A stretch of 64,000 nucleotides of DNA from Bartonella bovis 91-4 (GCF_000384965.1 NZ_CM001844.1:593341-657340); one strand, 5' to 3'. Positions 20,356 through 31,694 are shown, counted from the stretch's first letter. Translations and numbers: made by a program. Notes: generated from the sequence alone by a model not told the origin.

Positions 20356-21630
20356 ATGAGCAAAGTTGGCAATAGTGGGGGCGAATCAAAAAATACTCTC
20401 TATTGCTCATTCTGCGGCAAAAGCCAGCATGAAGTGCGTAAACTCATTGCAGGACCTACTGTATTCATTTGTGATGAATGTGTAGAACTTTGTACAGATA
20501 TTATTCGTGAAGAAAATAAATCTTCAGGGGTTAAAGCACGTGATGGTGTTCCTACTCCACAAGAAATTTTAACAGTTCTTGATGATTATGTTATTGGTCA
20601 GCGGTATGCAAAGCGTGTTCTTTCTGTTGCTGTTCATAATCATTATAAACGTCTTGCGCATCAATCTAAGAATAGTGATATTGAATTATCTAAATCGAAT
20701 ATTCTTCTTGTTGGACCAACAGGATGCGGTAAAACTTATCTTGCACAAACATTGGCACGCATTATTGATGTGCCTTTTACTATGGCAGATGCAACCACTT
20801 TGACTGAAGCAGGTTATGTGGGTGAGGATGTTGAAAATATTATTTTAAAACTTCTACAATCTGCAGATTATAATGTTGAGCGTGCACAACGCGGCATTGT
20901 TTATATTGATGAAGTTGATAAAATTTCTCGTAAAGCTGATAATCCTTCTATTACAAGAGATGTTTCGGGAGAAGGTGTTCAGCAAGCATTATTAAAAATT
21001 ATGGAAGGTACAGTGGCTTCTGTTCCTCCTCAGGGTGGGCGTAAACATCCGCAGCAAGAGTTTCTTCAGGTTGATACAACAAACATTTTGTTTATTTGTG
21101 GAGGTGCTTTTGCTGGTTTAGAACGAATTATTTCAGGGCGTGGTGAAAAAACTTCAATAGGTTTTTCTGCTACTGTGAAGGCTCCTGATGAGCGTCGAGT
21201 TGGTGAAATTTTTCATGATTTAGAACCTGAAGATCTTGTAAAGTTTGGTTTGATACCAGAGTTTATTGGTCGTCTTCCTATTATAGCTACTTTAGAAGAT
21301 TTAGATATTAACGCACTTGTTCAAATTTTATCACAGCCCAAAAATGCGTTAGTTAAGCAGTATAAGCGCCTTTTTGAGATGGAAAATATTGAATTGACAT
21401 TTCATGAAGATGCTTTGCGCGTTATTGCCAATAAAGCGATTGAACGTAAGACTGGAGCACGCGGTTTACGCTCTATTATGGAAAAAATTCTTCTTGATAC
21501 TATGTTTGAGTTGCCAACCCTTGAAGGGGTCCAAAAGGTGGTGATCTCGAGTGATGTAGTTGAAGGAAAGGCTTGTCCTCTTTACATTTATTCGGAGTGT
21601 GCAGAAGATAAAGAAAACGTATCAGCATAA
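20356..21630 (+). CDS. clpX: ATP-dependent Clp protease ATP-binding subunit ClpX
   Basis: ClpX is the AAA+ unfoldase that recognises tagged or degron-bearing proteins and threads them into ClpP. The 424-residue product begins with the zinc-binding domain (C17, C20, C39, C42), followed by Walker A GPTGCGKT near residue 120, Walker [10 protein letters not shown], the [10 protein letters not shown] segment where the ClpP-contact IGF loop lies, and the sensor-2 [11 protein letters not shown] region. ATG 20356 has AAAGGA at 20343-20348. It is on the same strand between clpP and lon. Length and motifs are normal. Confidence 0.98.
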   Translation: MSKVGNSGGESKNTLYCSFCGKSQHEVRKLIAGPTVFICDECVELCTDIIREENKSSGVKARDGVPTPQEILTVLDDYVIGQRYAKRVLSVAVHNHYKRLAHQSKNSDIELSKSNILLVGPTGCGKTYLAQTLARIIDVPFTMADATTLTEAGYVGEDVENIILKLLQSADYNVERAQRGIVYIDEVDKISRKADNPSITRDVSGEGVQQALLKIMEGTVASVPPQGGRKHPQQEFLQVDTTNILFICGGAFAGLERIISGRGEKTSIGFSATVKAPDERRVGEIFHDLEPEDLVKFGLIPEFIGRLPIIATLEDLDINALVQILSQPKNALVKQYKRLFEMENIELTFHEDALRVIANKAIERKTGARGLRSIMEKILLDTMFELPTLEGVQKVVISSDVVEGKACPLYIYSECAEDKENVSA

Positions 21631-21802
21631 CGTTATAGTAAATATCGTTAATGAGTACTATTTTAAAGTAGATCTTCTGAGTATTATAGCGTAACGCTTG
21701 ATTTGTTTATTCGTAATTACTACTTCATTTATTATAAAGAAGCTGCTATTTTTAAAGATAAGCTTATGTGGGGGTGAATTGTAGGCTCCAGAAAGGAAAA
21801 AT

Positions 21803-24226
21803 ATGCAATATATTGATGAAAAGACAAAAAGGGTAACAGAAGAGCTTTACGCTGTTTTACCGCTTCGTGATATTGTTGTTTTTCCGCATATGATTGTTCC
21901 ACTTTTTGTTGGTCGAGAAAAATCAATTCACGCTCTTGAAGAGACGATGATAGTAGATAAGCAGATATTATTAGCCACACAGAAGAATGCTTCTGACGAT
22001 GATCCAAAGTCGGAAGATATTTATGATATTGGTACTTTTGCCAATGTTCTTCAACTTTTAAAACTTCCTGATGGAACTGTAAAAGTTTTGGTTGAGGGTA
22101 CTGCGCGTGCAAAAATTAATCAATTTACTGAAAATGAAAATTATCATCAAGCTTATGCAACTATTATAGAGGAGTCTGAAGAGAATGAAGTTGAAATTGA
22201 AGCTCTTTCTCGGTCAGTGATTGTTTATTTTGAAAATTATGTAAAGCTTAATAAGAAAATTTCTCCTGAAGTTGTAAGTGCTATCAGCCAGATTGATGAT
22301 CCTTCTAAGCTTGCTGATACTATTGCTTCACATTTGGTGATTAAACTTTCAGAAAAACAAGAAATTTTGGCACTATTGTCTGTTCGTGATCGTCTTGAAC
22401 GTATACTTTTCTTCATGGAAGGAGAGATTTCTGTTTTACAAGTTGAGAAACGGATTCGTTCACATGTCAAACGGCAGATGGAAAAAACTCAACGGGAATA
22501 TTATCTCAATGAGCAGATGAAGGCTATTCAGAAAGAACTGGGAGCGGGCGATGATAGCCGTGATGAGTTATCTGAATTAGAGGATCGTATCAAAAAAACA
22601 AAGCTTTCAAAAGAAGCACGTACAAAGGCCGGGGTAGAGCTCAGGAAATTACGTAATATGTCTCCCATGTCTGCGGAAGCGACAGTCGTACGTAATTATC
22701 TTGATTGGCTTTTGACTATACCTTGGGGCAAAAAGTCAAAGATTAAGAATGATTTGAACTTTGCTGAAAAAGTCATGGATAATGAGCATTTTGGTCTTGA
22801 AAAAATTAAAGAACGAATCGTTGAATATTTAGCAGTACAAAGCCGGTCATCAAAGATAAAAGGTCCTATTATTTGTCTTTTAGGTCCTCCTGGTGTTGGA
22901 AAGACATCACTTGCACGTTCTATTGCAAAGGCAACAGGTCGTGAATATGTCCGCATCTCATTAGGGGGTGTTCGAGATGAAGCGGAAATTCGCGGGCATC
23001 GTCGAACTTATATTGGTTCTATGCCTGGAAAGATCATTCAGTCTATGAAAAAGTCTAAAAAGACTAATCCTCTTTTTTTGCTTGATGAAATTGATAAAAT
23101 GGGACAAGACTTTCGTGGAGATCCTGCTTCAGCTTTGTTGGAAGTGCTTGATCCTGAGCAAAATAACACATTTATTGATCATTATTTGGAAGTGGAATAT
23201 GATCTTTCTGATGTGATGTTTATTGCAACTGCAAATACACTTAATATTCCAGGGCCATTAATGGATCGGATGGAAATTATTCGTATTGCTGGTTATACTG
23301 AGTGCGAAAAAGTAGAGATTGTTAAACGGCATCTCTTACCAAAAGCATTGAAAGATCATTCTTTATCTAAAAAAGAGTTTAGTGTTTCTGATGGTGCTAT
23401 AAAATCGGTGATCCAATTTTACACACGTGAAGCTGGTGTTCGTAATCTTGAGCGTGAATTGATGAAGATGGCGCGTAAATCGGTTACAAAAATTCTTAAA
23501 ACAAATCAGAAGTCTATAGAGATTACAGAAGATAATATTGATGACTTTTTGGGGACGAAACGTTATCGCTTTGGCCAGGTTGAGGGTGAAAATCAGATTG
23601 GTGTTGTTACTGGGCTTGCATGGACCGAAGTTGGTGGAGAGCTATTGACTATTGAAAGTGTTATGATGCCAGGTAAAGGCAAAATGACTGTGACTGGGAA
23701 TTTGCGTGATATCATGAAAGAATCAATTTCTGCAGCGGCGTCTTATGTGCGTTTTCGTGCTGTTGATTTTGGTATTGAGCCACCACTTTTTGATAAACGT
23801 GATATCCATGTGCATGTTCCAGAAGGTGCTACACCAAAAGATGGTCCATCAGCTGGAATTGCAATGGTAACAGCGATTGTTTCAGTGTTAACAGAGATTC
23901 CTGTTCATAAGGACATTGCTATGACTGGTGAAATTACTTTACGTGGGCGTGTTTTACCAATTGGTGGATTGAAAGAAAAATTGCTTGCTGCTCTTCGAGG
24001 AGGTATTAAAAAAGTACTTATTCCTGAAGAAAATGCAAAAGACTTAGTTGATATTCCTGATGATGTCAAAAATAATATGGAAATTATTCCGGTTAGTCAT
24101 GTAAGTGAAGTTCTTAAACATGCTTTAGTTCGTTTCCCTGAGGCAATTGAATGGACAGAGTCTTCTACAGTGTCTGCCTCTATCAGAACGGAAGGGGATA
24201 ATGAAGGAATACCGGTGGCGCACTGA
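21803..24226 (+). CDS. lon: ATP-dependent protease La
   Basis: Lon degrades misfolded and some regulatory proteins in the cytoplasm. The 807-residue product has the N-terminal substrate-binding domain, a coiled-coil helical region, the AAA+ domain with Walker [10 protein letters not shown] near residue 360 and Walker [11 protein letters not shown], and the C-terminal protease domain with Ser-Lys dyad S683 (DGPSAGIAM) and K726 ([10 protein letters not shown]). ATG 21803 follows GAAAGGA. The C-terminal tail is slightly extended past the protease fold ([14 protein letters not shown]). The clpP-clpX-lon-hup order is conserved across proteobacteria. Confidence 0.98.
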   Translation: MQYIDEKTKRVTEELYAVLPLRDIVVFPHMIVPLFVGREKSIHALEETMIVDKQILLATQKNASDDDPKSEDIYDIGTFANVLQLLKLPDGTVKVLVEGTARAKINQFTENENYHQAYATIIEESEENEVEIEALSRSVIVYFENYVKLNKKISPEVVSAISQIDDPSKLADTIASHLVIKLSEKQEILALLSVRDRLERILFFMEGEISVLQVEKRIRSHVKRQMEKTQREYYLNEQMKAIQKELGAGDDSRDELSELEDRIKKTKLSKEARTKAGVELRKLRNMSPMSAEATVVRNYLDWLLTIPWGKKSKIKNDLNFAEKVMDNEHFGLEKIKERIVEYLAVQSRSSKIKGPIICLLGPPGVGKTSLARSIAKATGREYVRISLGGVRDEAEIRGHRRTYIGSMPGKIIQSMKKSKKTNPLFLLDEIDKMGQDFRGDPASALLEVLDPEQNNTFIDHYLEVEYDLSDVMFIATANTLNIPGPLMDRMEIIRIAGYTECEKVEIVKRHLLPKALKDHSLSKKEFSVSDGAIKSVIQFYTREAGVRNLERELMKMARKSVTKILKTNQKSIEITEDNIDDFLGTKRYRFGQVEGENQIGVVTGLAWTEVGGELLTIESVMMPGKGKMTVTGNLRDIMKESISAAASYVRFRAVDFGIEPPLFDKRDIHVHVPEGATPKDGPSAGIAMVTAIVSVLTEIPVHKDIAMTGEITLRGRVLPIGGLKEKLLAALRGGIKKVLIPEENAKDLVDIPDDVKNNMEIIPVSHVSEVLKHALVRFPEAIEWTESSTVSASIRTEGDNEGIPVAH

Positions 24227-24459
24227 TTCTCATTTTGTTCTATAATTTGCAAATTTAAAAGAAGATAGAGTCTATTTTTTGGGGTTACTACTTTATTTAT
24301 TTTGAAAAAAAATGAAAAATTCCGTGAATAACTGTGATTAATGCTAAAAAACAATATTTTCAAAGAAAATAAAACTTCTGTTTGCTGCACTTTTCAATAA
24401 ACTTGTTGATGATCGGGTGAATTATATTGTCCGACTAATATAGGGAAAGGAAATATTCA

Positions 24460-24738
24460 ATGAATAAAAGTGAATTGGTTAATTCTATTGCTGAAAAAGC
24501 AGGTGTTTCAAAAGCGCAGGCTGGTTCAATTCTAGATGCTTTTATTGCTTCTGTAACAGAATCTTTAGCTTCAGGAGGTGATGTTCGTCTTCCAGGGTTT
24601 GGTTCTTTTGAAGTTTCTAAACGTGCTGCTACAAAAGGGCGCAACCCTTCGACAGGTGCTGAAATTCATATTCCGGCACGTTCGGTGCCTAAGTTTTCTG
24701 CAGGTAAAAGCCTTAAAGAGGCTGTTAATAAGAAATAA
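24460..24738 (+). CDS. hup: DNA-binding protein HU
   Basis: HU is a small nucleoid protein that bends DNA as a dimer. The 92-residue product is full length: an N-terminal helical dimerisation part ([18 protein letters not shown]), the central beta sheet with [10 protein letters not shown], and the DNA-gripping arm with [16 protein letters not shown] 24460 follows GGAAAGGAAA at 24444-24453. It stands alone with its own upstream region and a strong terminator, consistent with high, independent expression. Its site after lon matches hupB of other proteobacteria. Confidence 0.96.
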   Translation: MNKSELVNSIAEKAGVSKAQAGSILDAFIASVTESLASGGDVRLPGFGSFEVSKRAATKGRNPSTGAEIHIPARSVPKFSAGKSLKEAVNKK

Positions 24739-24750
24739 TTAATCTACATA

Positions 24751-24783
24751 AAAAACCCGATTATAAATAAATCGGGTTTTTTT
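24751..24783 (+). terminator. Rho-independent terminator of hup
   Basis: AAAAACCCGAT and its complement ATCGGGTTTTT flank a short AT-only loop and run into seven or more Ts. This is one of the clearest terminators in the window, 13 bases after the hup stop. Confidence 0.93.
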
Positions 24784-25212
24784 AAAGTTTTTTTTAAGTG
24801 CTTTTGTGCAAAGGATTACAGCAGAAGCATAGATGGCTCTAATATTATTAGGCTATTTAATGAAAGGTGCTTTGAAATAGTTAAGATGGGGTAATAACTG
24901 TATATTCAAATGTATTTATCCCACAAATAAGACAATTTGATTGTAAATAAATCTCTGTTGTGAGTTATAGTTTATAATTCAAGTTGGATTAGCAGCTGTT
25001 ATGAGTTTATTCATATAAACTAAATTTATTGAAGCACTGGAATATTAGAATTCTAGACAGAGCTAGGATAGCTATCTAACTCTATTTAAGAATTGCAGCA
25101 TGTTGAATAACGCTACTATTTTAAAATTAATTAAAATTTATTTTTTAGTGGACTAAAGCCAAAGGCAATGAGTGTTTTATTAAATTTCAAAAAATGGTGA
25201 TTGGATTAGAGA
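24784..25212. other. Intergenic stretch between hup terminator and trmFO
   Basis: No gene, RNA gene or repeat that I can support. hup ends before it on the plus strand and trmFO ends after it on the minus strand, so it is a convergent junction and needs no promoter. Confidence 0.6.
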
Positions 25213-26613
25213 TTATTTTGATTCTCCGTGTGTTAACCACTGAATACAATCATTTAAAGCTCGTGTAATTATAGCTTGTTTTTTTGCTAGTTTTTTTTCT
25301 TTGCTAGATAAACGTTTTTCTAAGTGATAAGCACAGTCAATAGGTGGAAAAAGACCGAAATTGATATTCATTGGTTGGAAAGATTGTTTTCCTGTTTCTT
25401 GAGTTACAATGTGTCCACCAGTAATATGGTTTAAAAGAGCTCCAAATGCTGTAGTTTTTGGCGGTAAAGAAGGACAAGTATGATTGTATTCAGCAATAGC
25501 AAAACGTCCAGCTAAAAGCCCAATTGCAGATGATTCTACGTAACCTTCGCAACCTGTGATTTGTCCAGCAAAACGTAATTGAGGCTTTTGTTTTAAACGA
25601 AGACTTTTATCAAGAATGATTGGTGAATTGAGATAAGTATTGCGGTGAAGACCACCAAGGCGTGCAAATTCTGCTTTTTCAAGTCCAGGTATTGTTCTAA
25701 AAATGCGAATTTGTTCACCATATTTTAGTTTTGTTTGGAAGCCAACCATATTATAAAGAGTGCCAAGCGTGTTGTCTTGACGTAATTGGACAACAGCATA
25801 AGGCTTAACTGTAGGATTATGAGCATTAGTTAGCCCTATAGGTTTCATGGGTCCGTATCTGAGGGTTTCAAAGCCACGCTCAGCCATAACTTCGATCGGT
25901 AAGCATCCATCAAAATAGGGTGTCTTTTCAAATTGACGAAATTCTATTTTTTCTGCACTTTTCAGTTCTTGAACGAATATTTCATATTGTTCTCTATTAA
26001 GGGGACAGTTAAGATAATCTTTTTCGGTTTTTTCAGGGCCGATTTTGTCATAGCGAGATTGGTACCAACAGATGTCCATATTGATGCTATCAGTATAAAT
26101 GATAGGTGCAATAGCATCAAAAAAAGAAAGCGCTTCTGTTCCTGTTATTGCTTGTATTGTTTGCGCAAGTGCTGGTGAAGTAAGGGGACCTGTTGCAATA
26201 ATAATGTTATGCCAGTTTTCAGGGAGGTTATGAATTTCTTCACGCTTTATAGTTATAAGAGGATGATTTTCAAGTGCTTTTGTAACAGTTTGGGAAAATC
26301 CATCACGGTCAACAGCAAGAGCGCTTCCTGCTGGTACTTTATTAGCATCTGCAGCCTTCATAATTAGGGATTTAGCTAATCGCATTTCAGCATGTAAAAG
26401 ACCAACGGCATTTGTTGATGAATCATCTGAACGAAATGAATTTGAACAGACAAGTTCTGCAAGTTTATCTGTTTTGTGAGCATCGGATTTTTTGGTTGGC
26501 CGCATTTCATGTAAAATGATAGGGATTCCTGATTGGGCAATTTGCCAACTTGCTTCACTGCCAGCAAGACCTCCACCGATGATATGAATTGGAATGTTAA
26601 ATTTATTTGACAT
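25213..26613 (-). CDS. trmFO: Methylenetetrahydrofolate-tRNA-(uracil-5-)-methyltransferase
   Basis: TrmFO makes ribothymidine at position 54 of tRNA, using FADH2 and methylenetetrahydrofolate. The 466-residue product starts with the FAD dinucleotide fold [15 protein letters not shown], then LHEMRP and [12 protein letters not shown], where the family's catalytic Cys lies; later motifs include [12 protein letters not shown] and the C-terminal [11 protein letters not shown] 26613 has AAGGAG immediately upstream. It is transcribed away from tRNA-Leu, which lies about 180 bases off on the opposite strand and would itself be a substrate. Normal length. Confidence 0.96.
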   Translation of the reverse strand: MSNKFNIPIHIIGGGLAGSEASWQIAQSGIPIILHEMRPTKKSDAHKTDKLAELVCSNSFRSDDSSTNAVGLLHAEMRLAKSLIMKAADANKVPAGSALAVDRDGFSQTVTKALENHPLITIKREEIHNLPENWHNIIIATGPLTSPALAQTIQAITGTEALSFFDAIAPIIYTDSINMDICWYQSRYDKIGPEKTEKDYLNCPLNREQYEIFVQELKSAEKIEFRQFEKTPYFDGCLPIEVMAERGFETLRYGPMKPIGLTNAHNPTVKPYAVVQLRQDNTLGTLYNMVGFQTKLKYGEQIRIFRTIPGLEKAEFARLGGLHRNTYLNSPIILDKSLRLKQKPQLRFAGQITGCEGYVESSAIGLLAGRFAIAEYNHTCPSLPPKTTAFGALLNHITGGHIVTQETGKQSFQPMNINFGLFPPIDCAYHLEKRLSSKEKKLAKKQAIITRALNDCIQWLTHGESK

Positions 26614-26791
26614 AATCTCCTTTTAATGGAAGTAGTGCTATCTGAAAAGTGTAGATTTTGCTTTTATGATTTAGTAAGAAAGGTATATATTTTAGTTTTT
26701 AAGTATATTTACTTGCTTTTTTGCTTTAATTGGTTGGGATTGAGTGGTATAGAAACGCCGCTTATATGAGGTTATTGGTTAACGGGTTTAA

Positions 26792-26874
26792 GCGGATGTG
26801 GCGAAATTGGTAGACGCACCAGATTTAGGTTCTGGCGGGAGACCATGGGGGTTCGAGTCCCTCCATCCGCACCA
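26792..26874 (+). tRNA. tRNA-Leu (anticodon TAG)
   Basis: Acceptor GCGGATG pairs with CATCCGC, and CCA is encoded at the 3' end. The anticodon stem CCAGA/TCTGG holds loop TTTAGGT, giving anticodon TAG. The T-arm contains GGTTCGAGTCC. Length is 83 bases, with a class II variable arm, as expected for leucine. Confidence 0.96.
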
Positions 26875-27006
26875 AAATAATCCTTACATACCATGGATTT
26901 CCGCATATGTGAAAATCCGCTTTATGTAGATCTAACACTACAGTGTTGGGGTGTAATTATTACCGGAATGGATTTATCTATTCCTCAGAAATATGAAAGT
27001 TGTTCG

Positions 27007-28434
27007 ATGCAAGTTACCGAAACGCTTAATGAAGGACTTAAACGTGAAATTAAAATCGTGATTCCAGCGAAAGATTTGGAAATAAAATTGAATAAACGGT
27101 TAGATGAAACCAAAGATAGAATTAAACTCAATGGTTTTCGTCCCGGTAAAGTGCCTGCTAGTCATTTGCGGAAAATGTACGGTAAATCTTTTATGGCTGA
27201 TGTTCTTAATGAAATTATTAAGAATGTTCCTAGCTCTATTTTGGCTGACCGCAATGAACGTTCTGCAACGCAGCCGCACATTGATATAAAGGAAGATCAA
27301 GAAGTTCTGGATGGTAAGGCTGATTTTATTTTTAATTTGAAGTATGAAGTTTTACCAAAGTTTGACATTAAAGACTTTAAGAATATAAAAATTATCCGTG
27401 AAATTGCTGATATTCCCGAGCAAGAGATTGATGAGCAACTAAAAAGTGTTCTTTCTTCTACTCGTAATTATTCCGAAAAAAATGGTCCTGCTGTAGAAGG
27501 TGATCGCGTTATAATCGATTATCTTGGTAAATTTGATAATGTTCCATTTGATAATGGAGCAGGTAATGATGCACAATTGATCCTTGGTTCGAAACGATTT
27601 ATTCCTGGTTTTGAGGAGCAATTGGTTGGTGTAAAGGCAGGTGATACAACAACAATTTCTGTTAAATTTCCTGATGATTATAGTGCTGCACATTTAGCTG
27701 GTAGAGATGCTGAGTTTGATATCACTGTTAAAGCCGTATTCAAACCAGATGAATTTGAAATTAATGATGAATCAGCCCAAAAGCTTGGTGTAGAGTCTCT
27801 TAGTCATTTGCGTGAAATTGTGCGTGGACAAATTGAGAGTAAATATGGCTCAATGACACGTCAAAAAATTAAGCGCCAGATTCTTGATGCATTAGATGCT
27901 GATTATAGTTTCGAAATTCCTGAATGTCTTTTGGAAGTTGAGTTTAACAATATATGGGGTCAGGTTAATAACGATTTACAAAAAGCTGGTAGTAGTTTTG
28001 AAGATGAGGGTACTACAGAAGAACAAGCACGGCAAGAATATCATATGCTTGCTCAACGTCGCGTTCGTCTTGGTTTAGTACTTTCTGAGATTGGAGTGCA
28101 AGCTGATGTTAAGGTAAGCGAAGATGAGTTACAAGCAGCAATCTTTGATCAGGTTCGTCAGTATCCTGGGCAAGAAAAGGAAATTATGAATTTTTTCCGG
28201 AATACACCGGAAGCTGTAGCGAGTCTACGTGCACCGATTTTTGAAGAAAAAGTCATTGATTATTTGTTGGCACAGATAAAAGTCACAGATAAAAAAGTAA
28301 CTATTGAGGAGTTAATGAAAGAGGATGACGAATTAGATTTGACTAAGAAGGGGGTAACTAAGAAAAGATCTACAGAAAAGGAAAAAGGTGTGAAAAAAGT
28401 TTCAGCCAAAAAGAAAGCATCTAAAAAAGATTAA
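27007..28434 (+). CDS. tig: Trigger factor (ribosome-associated chaperone and prolyl isomerase)
   Basis: Trigger factor sits at the ribosome exit tunnel and helps nascent chains fold. I start it at ATG 27007 ([15 protein letters not shown]); the frame is open for 38 codons further upstream but that part is not family-like. The 475-residue product has the ribosome-binding tail motif GFRPGKVP near residue 43, an FKBP-type isomerase domain ([17 protein letters not shown] to about residue 245), and the helical C-terminal arms. The last 30 residues are unusually Lys-rich ([19 protein letters not shown]). A hairpin follows the stop. Confidence 0.96.
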   Translation: MQVTETLNEGLKREIKIVIPAKDLEIKLNKRLDETKDRIKLNGFRPGKVPASHLRKMYGKSFMADVLNEIIKNVPSSILADRNERSATQPHIDIKEDQEVLDGKADFIFNLKYEVLPKFDIKDFKNIKIIREIADIPEQEIDEQLKSVLSSTRNYSEKNGPAVEGDRVIIDYLGKFDNVPFDNGAGNDAQLILGSKRFIPGFEEQLVGVKAGDTTTISVKFPDDYSAAHLAGRDAEFDITVKAVFKPDEFEINDESAQKLGVESLSHLREIVRGQIESKYGSMTRQKIKRQILDALDADYSFEIPECLLEVEFNNIWGQVNNDLQKAGSSFEDEGTTEEQARQEYHMLAQRRVRLGLVLSEIGVQADVKVSEDELQAAIFDQVRQYPGQEKEIMNFFRNTPEAVASLRAPIFEEKVIDYLLAQIKVTDKKVTIEELMKEDDELDLTKKGVTKKRSTEKEKGVKKVSAKKKASKKD

Positions 28435-28451
28435 TTGTATACAATAAAAGT

Positions 28452-28490
28452 AGTCTAATAAAATTTTGGTTTTATTAGACTTATATTCTT
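28452..28490 (+). terminator. Probable terminator after trigger factor gene
   Basis: AGTCTAATAAAA (28452-28463) is perfectly complementary to TTTTATTAGACT (28470-28481) across a six-base loop. The bases after it are T-rich (TATATTCTT) but not a pure T run, so efficiency is uncertain. Confidence 0.6.
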
Positions 28491-28560
28491 AAGCTTACAC
28501 TTATTAGTAATTTGAAACTAGCTATTGAGTGTATTTTTCGATATTGATAGTGGATTAGCA

Positions 28561-30060
28561 ATGGAAATCGTTGATACTCGTACCCCTGATCCTAGGCGTT
28601 TTATTTCTGGAGCTACAGGCGATTGGGAGGTTATCATTGGCATGGAGGTCCATGCGCAAGTTACATCAGATTCAAAGCTTTTTTCGGGTGCATCAACTAA
28701 ATTTGGTGCTGAGCCAAATAATCATGTATCGTTTATTGATGCGGCTATGCCTGGTATGCTGCCTGTTGTTAATCAAGAATGTGTTCGCCAAGCTGTTCGA
28801 ACTGGTTTGGGGTTAAAGGCTAAAATTAATCTAAAATCTGTTTTTGATCGTAAAAACTATTTTTATCCGGATTTGCCACAAGGGTATCAAATTTCACAAT
28901 TTCAGTATCCAATTGTAGGGGAAGGAAAAGTCATTGTCTCTGTTGGGCCAGATTCGAATGGTCAATTTCAAGATATTGAAATTGGAATTGAGAGATTGCA
29001 CCTTGAGCAGGATGCAGGAAAATCCATGCATGATCAGCATCCAACCATGTCTTTTGTGGATCTTAATCGTTCTGGCGTAGCACTTATGGAAATTGTTTCC
29101 AAGCCAGATATGCGTTCATCAGATGAGGCCAAAGCCTATATAACGAAATTACGCACGATTGTTCGTTATTTGGGTACCTGTGATGGTAATATGGATGAAG
29201 GTTCTATGCGTGCGGATGTGAATGTATCGGTTCGCCGTCCTGGTGAGGCTTTTGGAACTCGTTGTGAAATTAAGAATGTTAATTCCATTCGCTTCATTGG
29301 TCAGGCGATTGAATATGAAGCACGTCGTCAGATTGCGATTTTAGAAGATGGTGGTGTAATAGATCAAGAAACTCGACTTTTTGATGCCACTAAAGGTGAA
29401 ACGCGATCTATGCGTTTAAAGGAAGAGGCACATGATTATCGTTATTTTCCTGATCCTGATCTTTTGCCATTGGAGTTTGATCAGGTATTTGTGGATGCTT
29501 TAGCTGCGGAATTACCGGAGTTTCCTGATGATATAAAACTACGTTTTATCAATGATATGGGATTAACGGCATATGATGCATCTATTCTTGTGACAGAAAA
29601 AGCAATTGCTGATTATTTTGAAGAAGTAGCGCATGGACGCGATGGAAAAATAGTTGCCAATTGGGTGATCAATGACCTTTTAGGTGCTTTGAATAAAGAT
29701 AACCGTGAAATTGAGGACACACCAGTTACTCCAGATCAATTAGGGGCGATTATTGATCTTATTAAAGAGGGGACTATTTCTGGAAAAATTGCTAAAGATT
29801 TGTTTGAGATTGTCTGGAATGAAGGTGGGGATCCACGTCAAATTGTAGAAGAGCGTGGCATGAAACAAGTGACGGATACAGAAGTTATTAAGGGCGTTGT
29901 TGATGAAATTATTGCTAATAACTCTGATAAAGTTACTCAAGCAAGGGAAAAACCTGCTTTAGTTGGCTGGTTTGTTGGGCAAGTTATGAAAGCAACAGGG
30001 GGTAAGGCAAATCCTCAGGCTGTGAATGAATTAGTTAAGGCGAAACTAAAAATAGATTGA
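28561..30060 (+). CDS. gatB: Aspartyl/glutamyl-tRNA amidotransferase subunit B
   Basis: GatB is the tRNA-binding kinase subunit of GatCAB, which converts misacylated Glu-tRNAGln or Asp-tRNAAsn to the amide form. From ATG 28561 the product is 499 residues; a TTG at 28525 would add 12. Visible are [10 protein letters not shown] near the N-terminus, [19 protein letters not shown], the [16 protein letters not shown] segment, [16 protein letters not shown], and the C-terminal YqeY-like helical domain ending [12 protein letters not shown]. No ribosome binding site is strong for either start. gatA and gatC are not in the window, which is common in alphaproteobacteria. Confidence 0.96.
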   Translation: MEIVDTRTPDPRRFISGATGDWEVIIGMEVHAQVTSDSKLFSGASTKFGAEPNNHVSFIDAAMPGMLPVVNQECVRQAVRTGLGLKAKINLKSVFDRKNYFYPDLPQGYQISQFQYPIVGEGKVIVSVGPDSNGQFQDIEIGIERLHLEQDAGKSMHDQHPTMSFVDLNRSGVALMEIVSKPDMRSSDEAKAYITKLRTIVRYLGTCDGNMDEGSMRADVNVSVRRPGEAFGTRCEIKNVNSIRFIGQAIEYEARRQIAILEDGGVIDQETRLFDATKGETRSMRLKEEAHDYRYFPDPDLLPLEFDQVFVDALAAELPEFPDDIKLRFINDMGLTAYDASILVTEKAIADYFEEVAHGRDGKIVANWVINDLLGALNKDNREIEDTPVTPDQLGAIIDLIKEGTISGKIAKDLFEIVWNEGGDPRQIVEERGMKQVTDTEVIKGVVDEIIANNSDKVTQAREKPALVGWFVGQVMKATGGKANPQAVNELVKAKLKID

Positions 30061-30089
30061 TATTATAAGGTGGAGGAAAGTTTGTTGAT

Positions 30090-30197
30090 ATGATAATTTT
30101 TTATTTTTTGGTAATTTTAGGCCTCGTAACAATTTATTTAACAGGTAAGGCTGTGGGTACGCTAGAGAAGTGGAATCGGAAATGGCTGGTTTTTTAA
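30090..30197 (+). CDS. Small membrane protein, 35 residues, overlapping the NDUFA12-like gene
   Basis: An ATG at 30090 with a strong ribosome binding site (GGAGGAAAG at 30072-30080) opens a 35-codon frame. The product starts with a hydrophobic stretch (MIIFYFLVILGLVTIYL) followed by a charged helix (GTLEKWNRKW), a plausible single-span inner-membrane protein. Its stop lies 15 bases inside the start of the next gene, which has no good ribosome binding site of its own, so translational coupling is likely. I do not recognise a family. The NDUFA12-like neighbour suggests, weakly, a link to complex I assembly. Confidence 0.5.
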   Translation: MIIFYFLVILGLVTIYLTGKAVGTLEKWNRKWLVF

Positions 30198-30577
30198 AGC
30201 AAACCTTTACATGGTGGAATGGTAATACTATCAACACACGTTTTTTTACGTGGCTCAAAGGTAAACGTGTAGGGGAGGATCAGTTAGGAAATGTTTATTA
30301 TGAAGGTGGTTACCATAAGGATGGTTATCTACGTCGCTGGGTGATTTATAAAGATTATTCTGAGGCTTCTAGCGTTCCTCCAGGTTGGCATGGTTGGATT
30401 CATCATCGTTGTAATACACCACCTACAGAAGAAAATTATCAATCGCGTGAATGGGAAAAGCCTCATATTTCAAACATGACAGGGACAAGTAAGGCTTATC
30501 GACCAAAAGGCTCTATCGTCTACAATGATGAGCATATTGTTCGTAAGGATTATCACGCGTGGTCACCTAAAAAATGA
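30182..30577 (+). CDS. NDUFA12/B17.2-like complex I-associated protein
   Basis: Alphaproteobacteria encode a homologue of the mitochondrial complex I accessory subunit NDUFA12 (B17.2), thought to help NADH:quinone oxidoreductase assembly or stability. The 131-residue product (start ATG 30182, MAGFLKQTFTWWNG) shows the family pattern: KRVGEDQLGNVYYEG, RRWVIYKDYSEASSVPPGWHGWIHH in two blocks, and the C-terminal AYRPKGS segment. A GTG at 30170 is an alternative start. Its beginning overlaps the end of the 35-residue frame upstream. The DUF2155 gene follows, a pairing common in this class. Confidence 0.9.
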   Translation: MAGFLKQTFTWWNGNTINTRFFTWLKGKRVGEDQLGNVYYEGGYHKDGYLRRWVIYKDYSEASSVPPGWHGWIHHRCNTPPTEENYQSREWEKPHISNMTGTSKAYRPKGSIVYNDEHIVRKDYHAWSPKK

Positions 30578-30660
30578 AGTATTTTTTTGGTGTGGTGTGT
30601 TGTTTTTTTATGTTGCACTATTTTATAGGTAGTTTTATTAAATGCGGTTGATTTAATTTT

Positions 30661-31086
30661 ATGAAGTTTTTCCTACAGTTAGAAGTAAGACGTTTTTTTT
30701 GTGCTTATTTAATAGGAATTATAGTAATTTTGTCCTCCGGTAGTGGTGTGCAAGCTGAACGTGTTAGCAATGCGGTTGCTGTTTTTGCTGGTCTTGATAA
30801 GATTACTGGCCGAACTATTCGTTTTGAAGTTTCTATTGGGCAAGTTTATCAATATGGTGCTTTGCAAGTAATGCCGCGGGTGTGTTATACAAGTCCTGAA
30901 GGTGAACCGACCCGTACTAACGGTTTTGTTGAAGTAGATGAAATAACATTAAACAAAGAAACGCGACGTATTTTTACAGGATGGATGTTTGCAGATAGTC
31001 CTGGTTTGAATGCTGTAGAGCACCCTATTTATGATATATGGTTGAAAGATTGTAAGCAGAATTCAGCTATTCCTTCAATTCAATAA
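30661..31086 (+). CDS. DUF2155-domain secreted protein
   Basis: A 141-residue protein with an N-terminal signal peptide (hydrophobic about residues 12-28, likely cleavage after VQA), so the mature protein is probably periplasmic. The rest matches the alphaproteobacterial DUF2155 pattern: AVFAGLDKITGRTIRFEV, a Cys in PRVCYTSPEGEP, then IFTGWMFADSPGLNAVEHPIYDIWL with a second Cys in KDCKQN. The two cysteines could form a disulfide. No function is known for the family. It sits behind the NDUFA12-like gene as in related genomes, but 83 bases apart. Confidence 0.85.
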   Translation: MKFFLQLEVRRFFCAYLIGIIVILSSGSGVQAERVSNAVAVFAGLDKITGRTIRFEVSIGQVYQYGALQVMPRVCYTSPEGEPTRTNGFVEVDEITLNKETRRIFTGWMFADSPGLNAVEHPIYDIWLKDCKQNSAIPSIQ

Positions 31087-31190
31087 TTTAAATAGTTGCT
31101 TTGTTTCTTGGTGGGTATTTTTATATAAGCTTGACGCAAGAATAATTTTTTAAACTATAGTAATCAGATTGTGAAATTAAAGGTTTTCTC

Positions 31191-31694
31191 ATGCTTTCGT
31201 CTTTGCGTTTGATAAGCAGATTATTTACTATTGTGTTTATAATTGTGCTGGCAGGGTGTCAGTTTTCAAGTCAGCCAACTATCAAGTATAATGATTATAC
31301 ACGAGTTACAGAGATAAGCTCTGAAGTTTTTTATTATACCAATAATCCTTTAATTCTACTTGAAATGCGGGCTAAATGGATAAGCAATCAAGGTTATGTT
31401 ATTGATATCGTAACAACTTCAGTTTCTTCGGATGACCTTAATTTAAATTTAGCATGGTCTCAAAATCGCAATTATAGATATGTTCCAGGTGGAAAATCGA
31501 CACTAGTGTGTGCCGTTGGTTGTACGGTGTCTGAAAAAGGGCGTTTGTTTATTCCTGAAAATGAATTCCGTACATATGCACGTACGGGTTTTACATTTAA
31601 ATTAATAGGGAGCAGCAATTCTGTAGATGGTTTTCTTAGTGCCCGTGCTTTTCAGCGTGTTTTATATAAGATGCAAACATTACCACGTGGATAA
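31191..31694 (+). CDS. Putative lipoprotein of unknown function
   Basis: A 167-residue protein starting with a hydrophobic signal and a lipobox (IVLAGC, modified Cys at residue 23), so it is expected to be acylated and anchored in the envelope. The residue after the Cys is Gln, not Asp, so outer-membrane sorting is likely by the usual rule. The mature part is beta-rich and has two close cysteines (LVCAVGCTV). I do not recognise a family. It follows the DUF2155 gene after about 100 bases on the same strand. ATG 31191 has no strong ribosome binding site (weak AAAGG upstream). Confidence 0.75.
   Translation: MLSSLRLISRLFTIVFIIVLAGCQFSSQPTIKYNDYTRVTEISSEVFYYTNNPLILLEMRAKWISNQGYVIDIVTTSVSSDDLNLNLAWSQNRNYRYVPGGKSTLVCAVGCTVSEKGRLFIPENEFRTYARTGFTFKLIGSSNSVDGFLSARAFQRVLYKMQTLPRG

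Noticed and set aside
21732..22112. 126-codon minus-strand frame over the start of lon
   Set aside because: It overlaps the conserved N-terminal domain of Lon and its Gln/His/Leu-rich composition is that of a shadow frame.
30046..30258. 70-codon minus-strand frame over the gatB end and the small membrane ORF
   Set aside because: It opposes two better-supported plus-strand frames and has no family-like motif.
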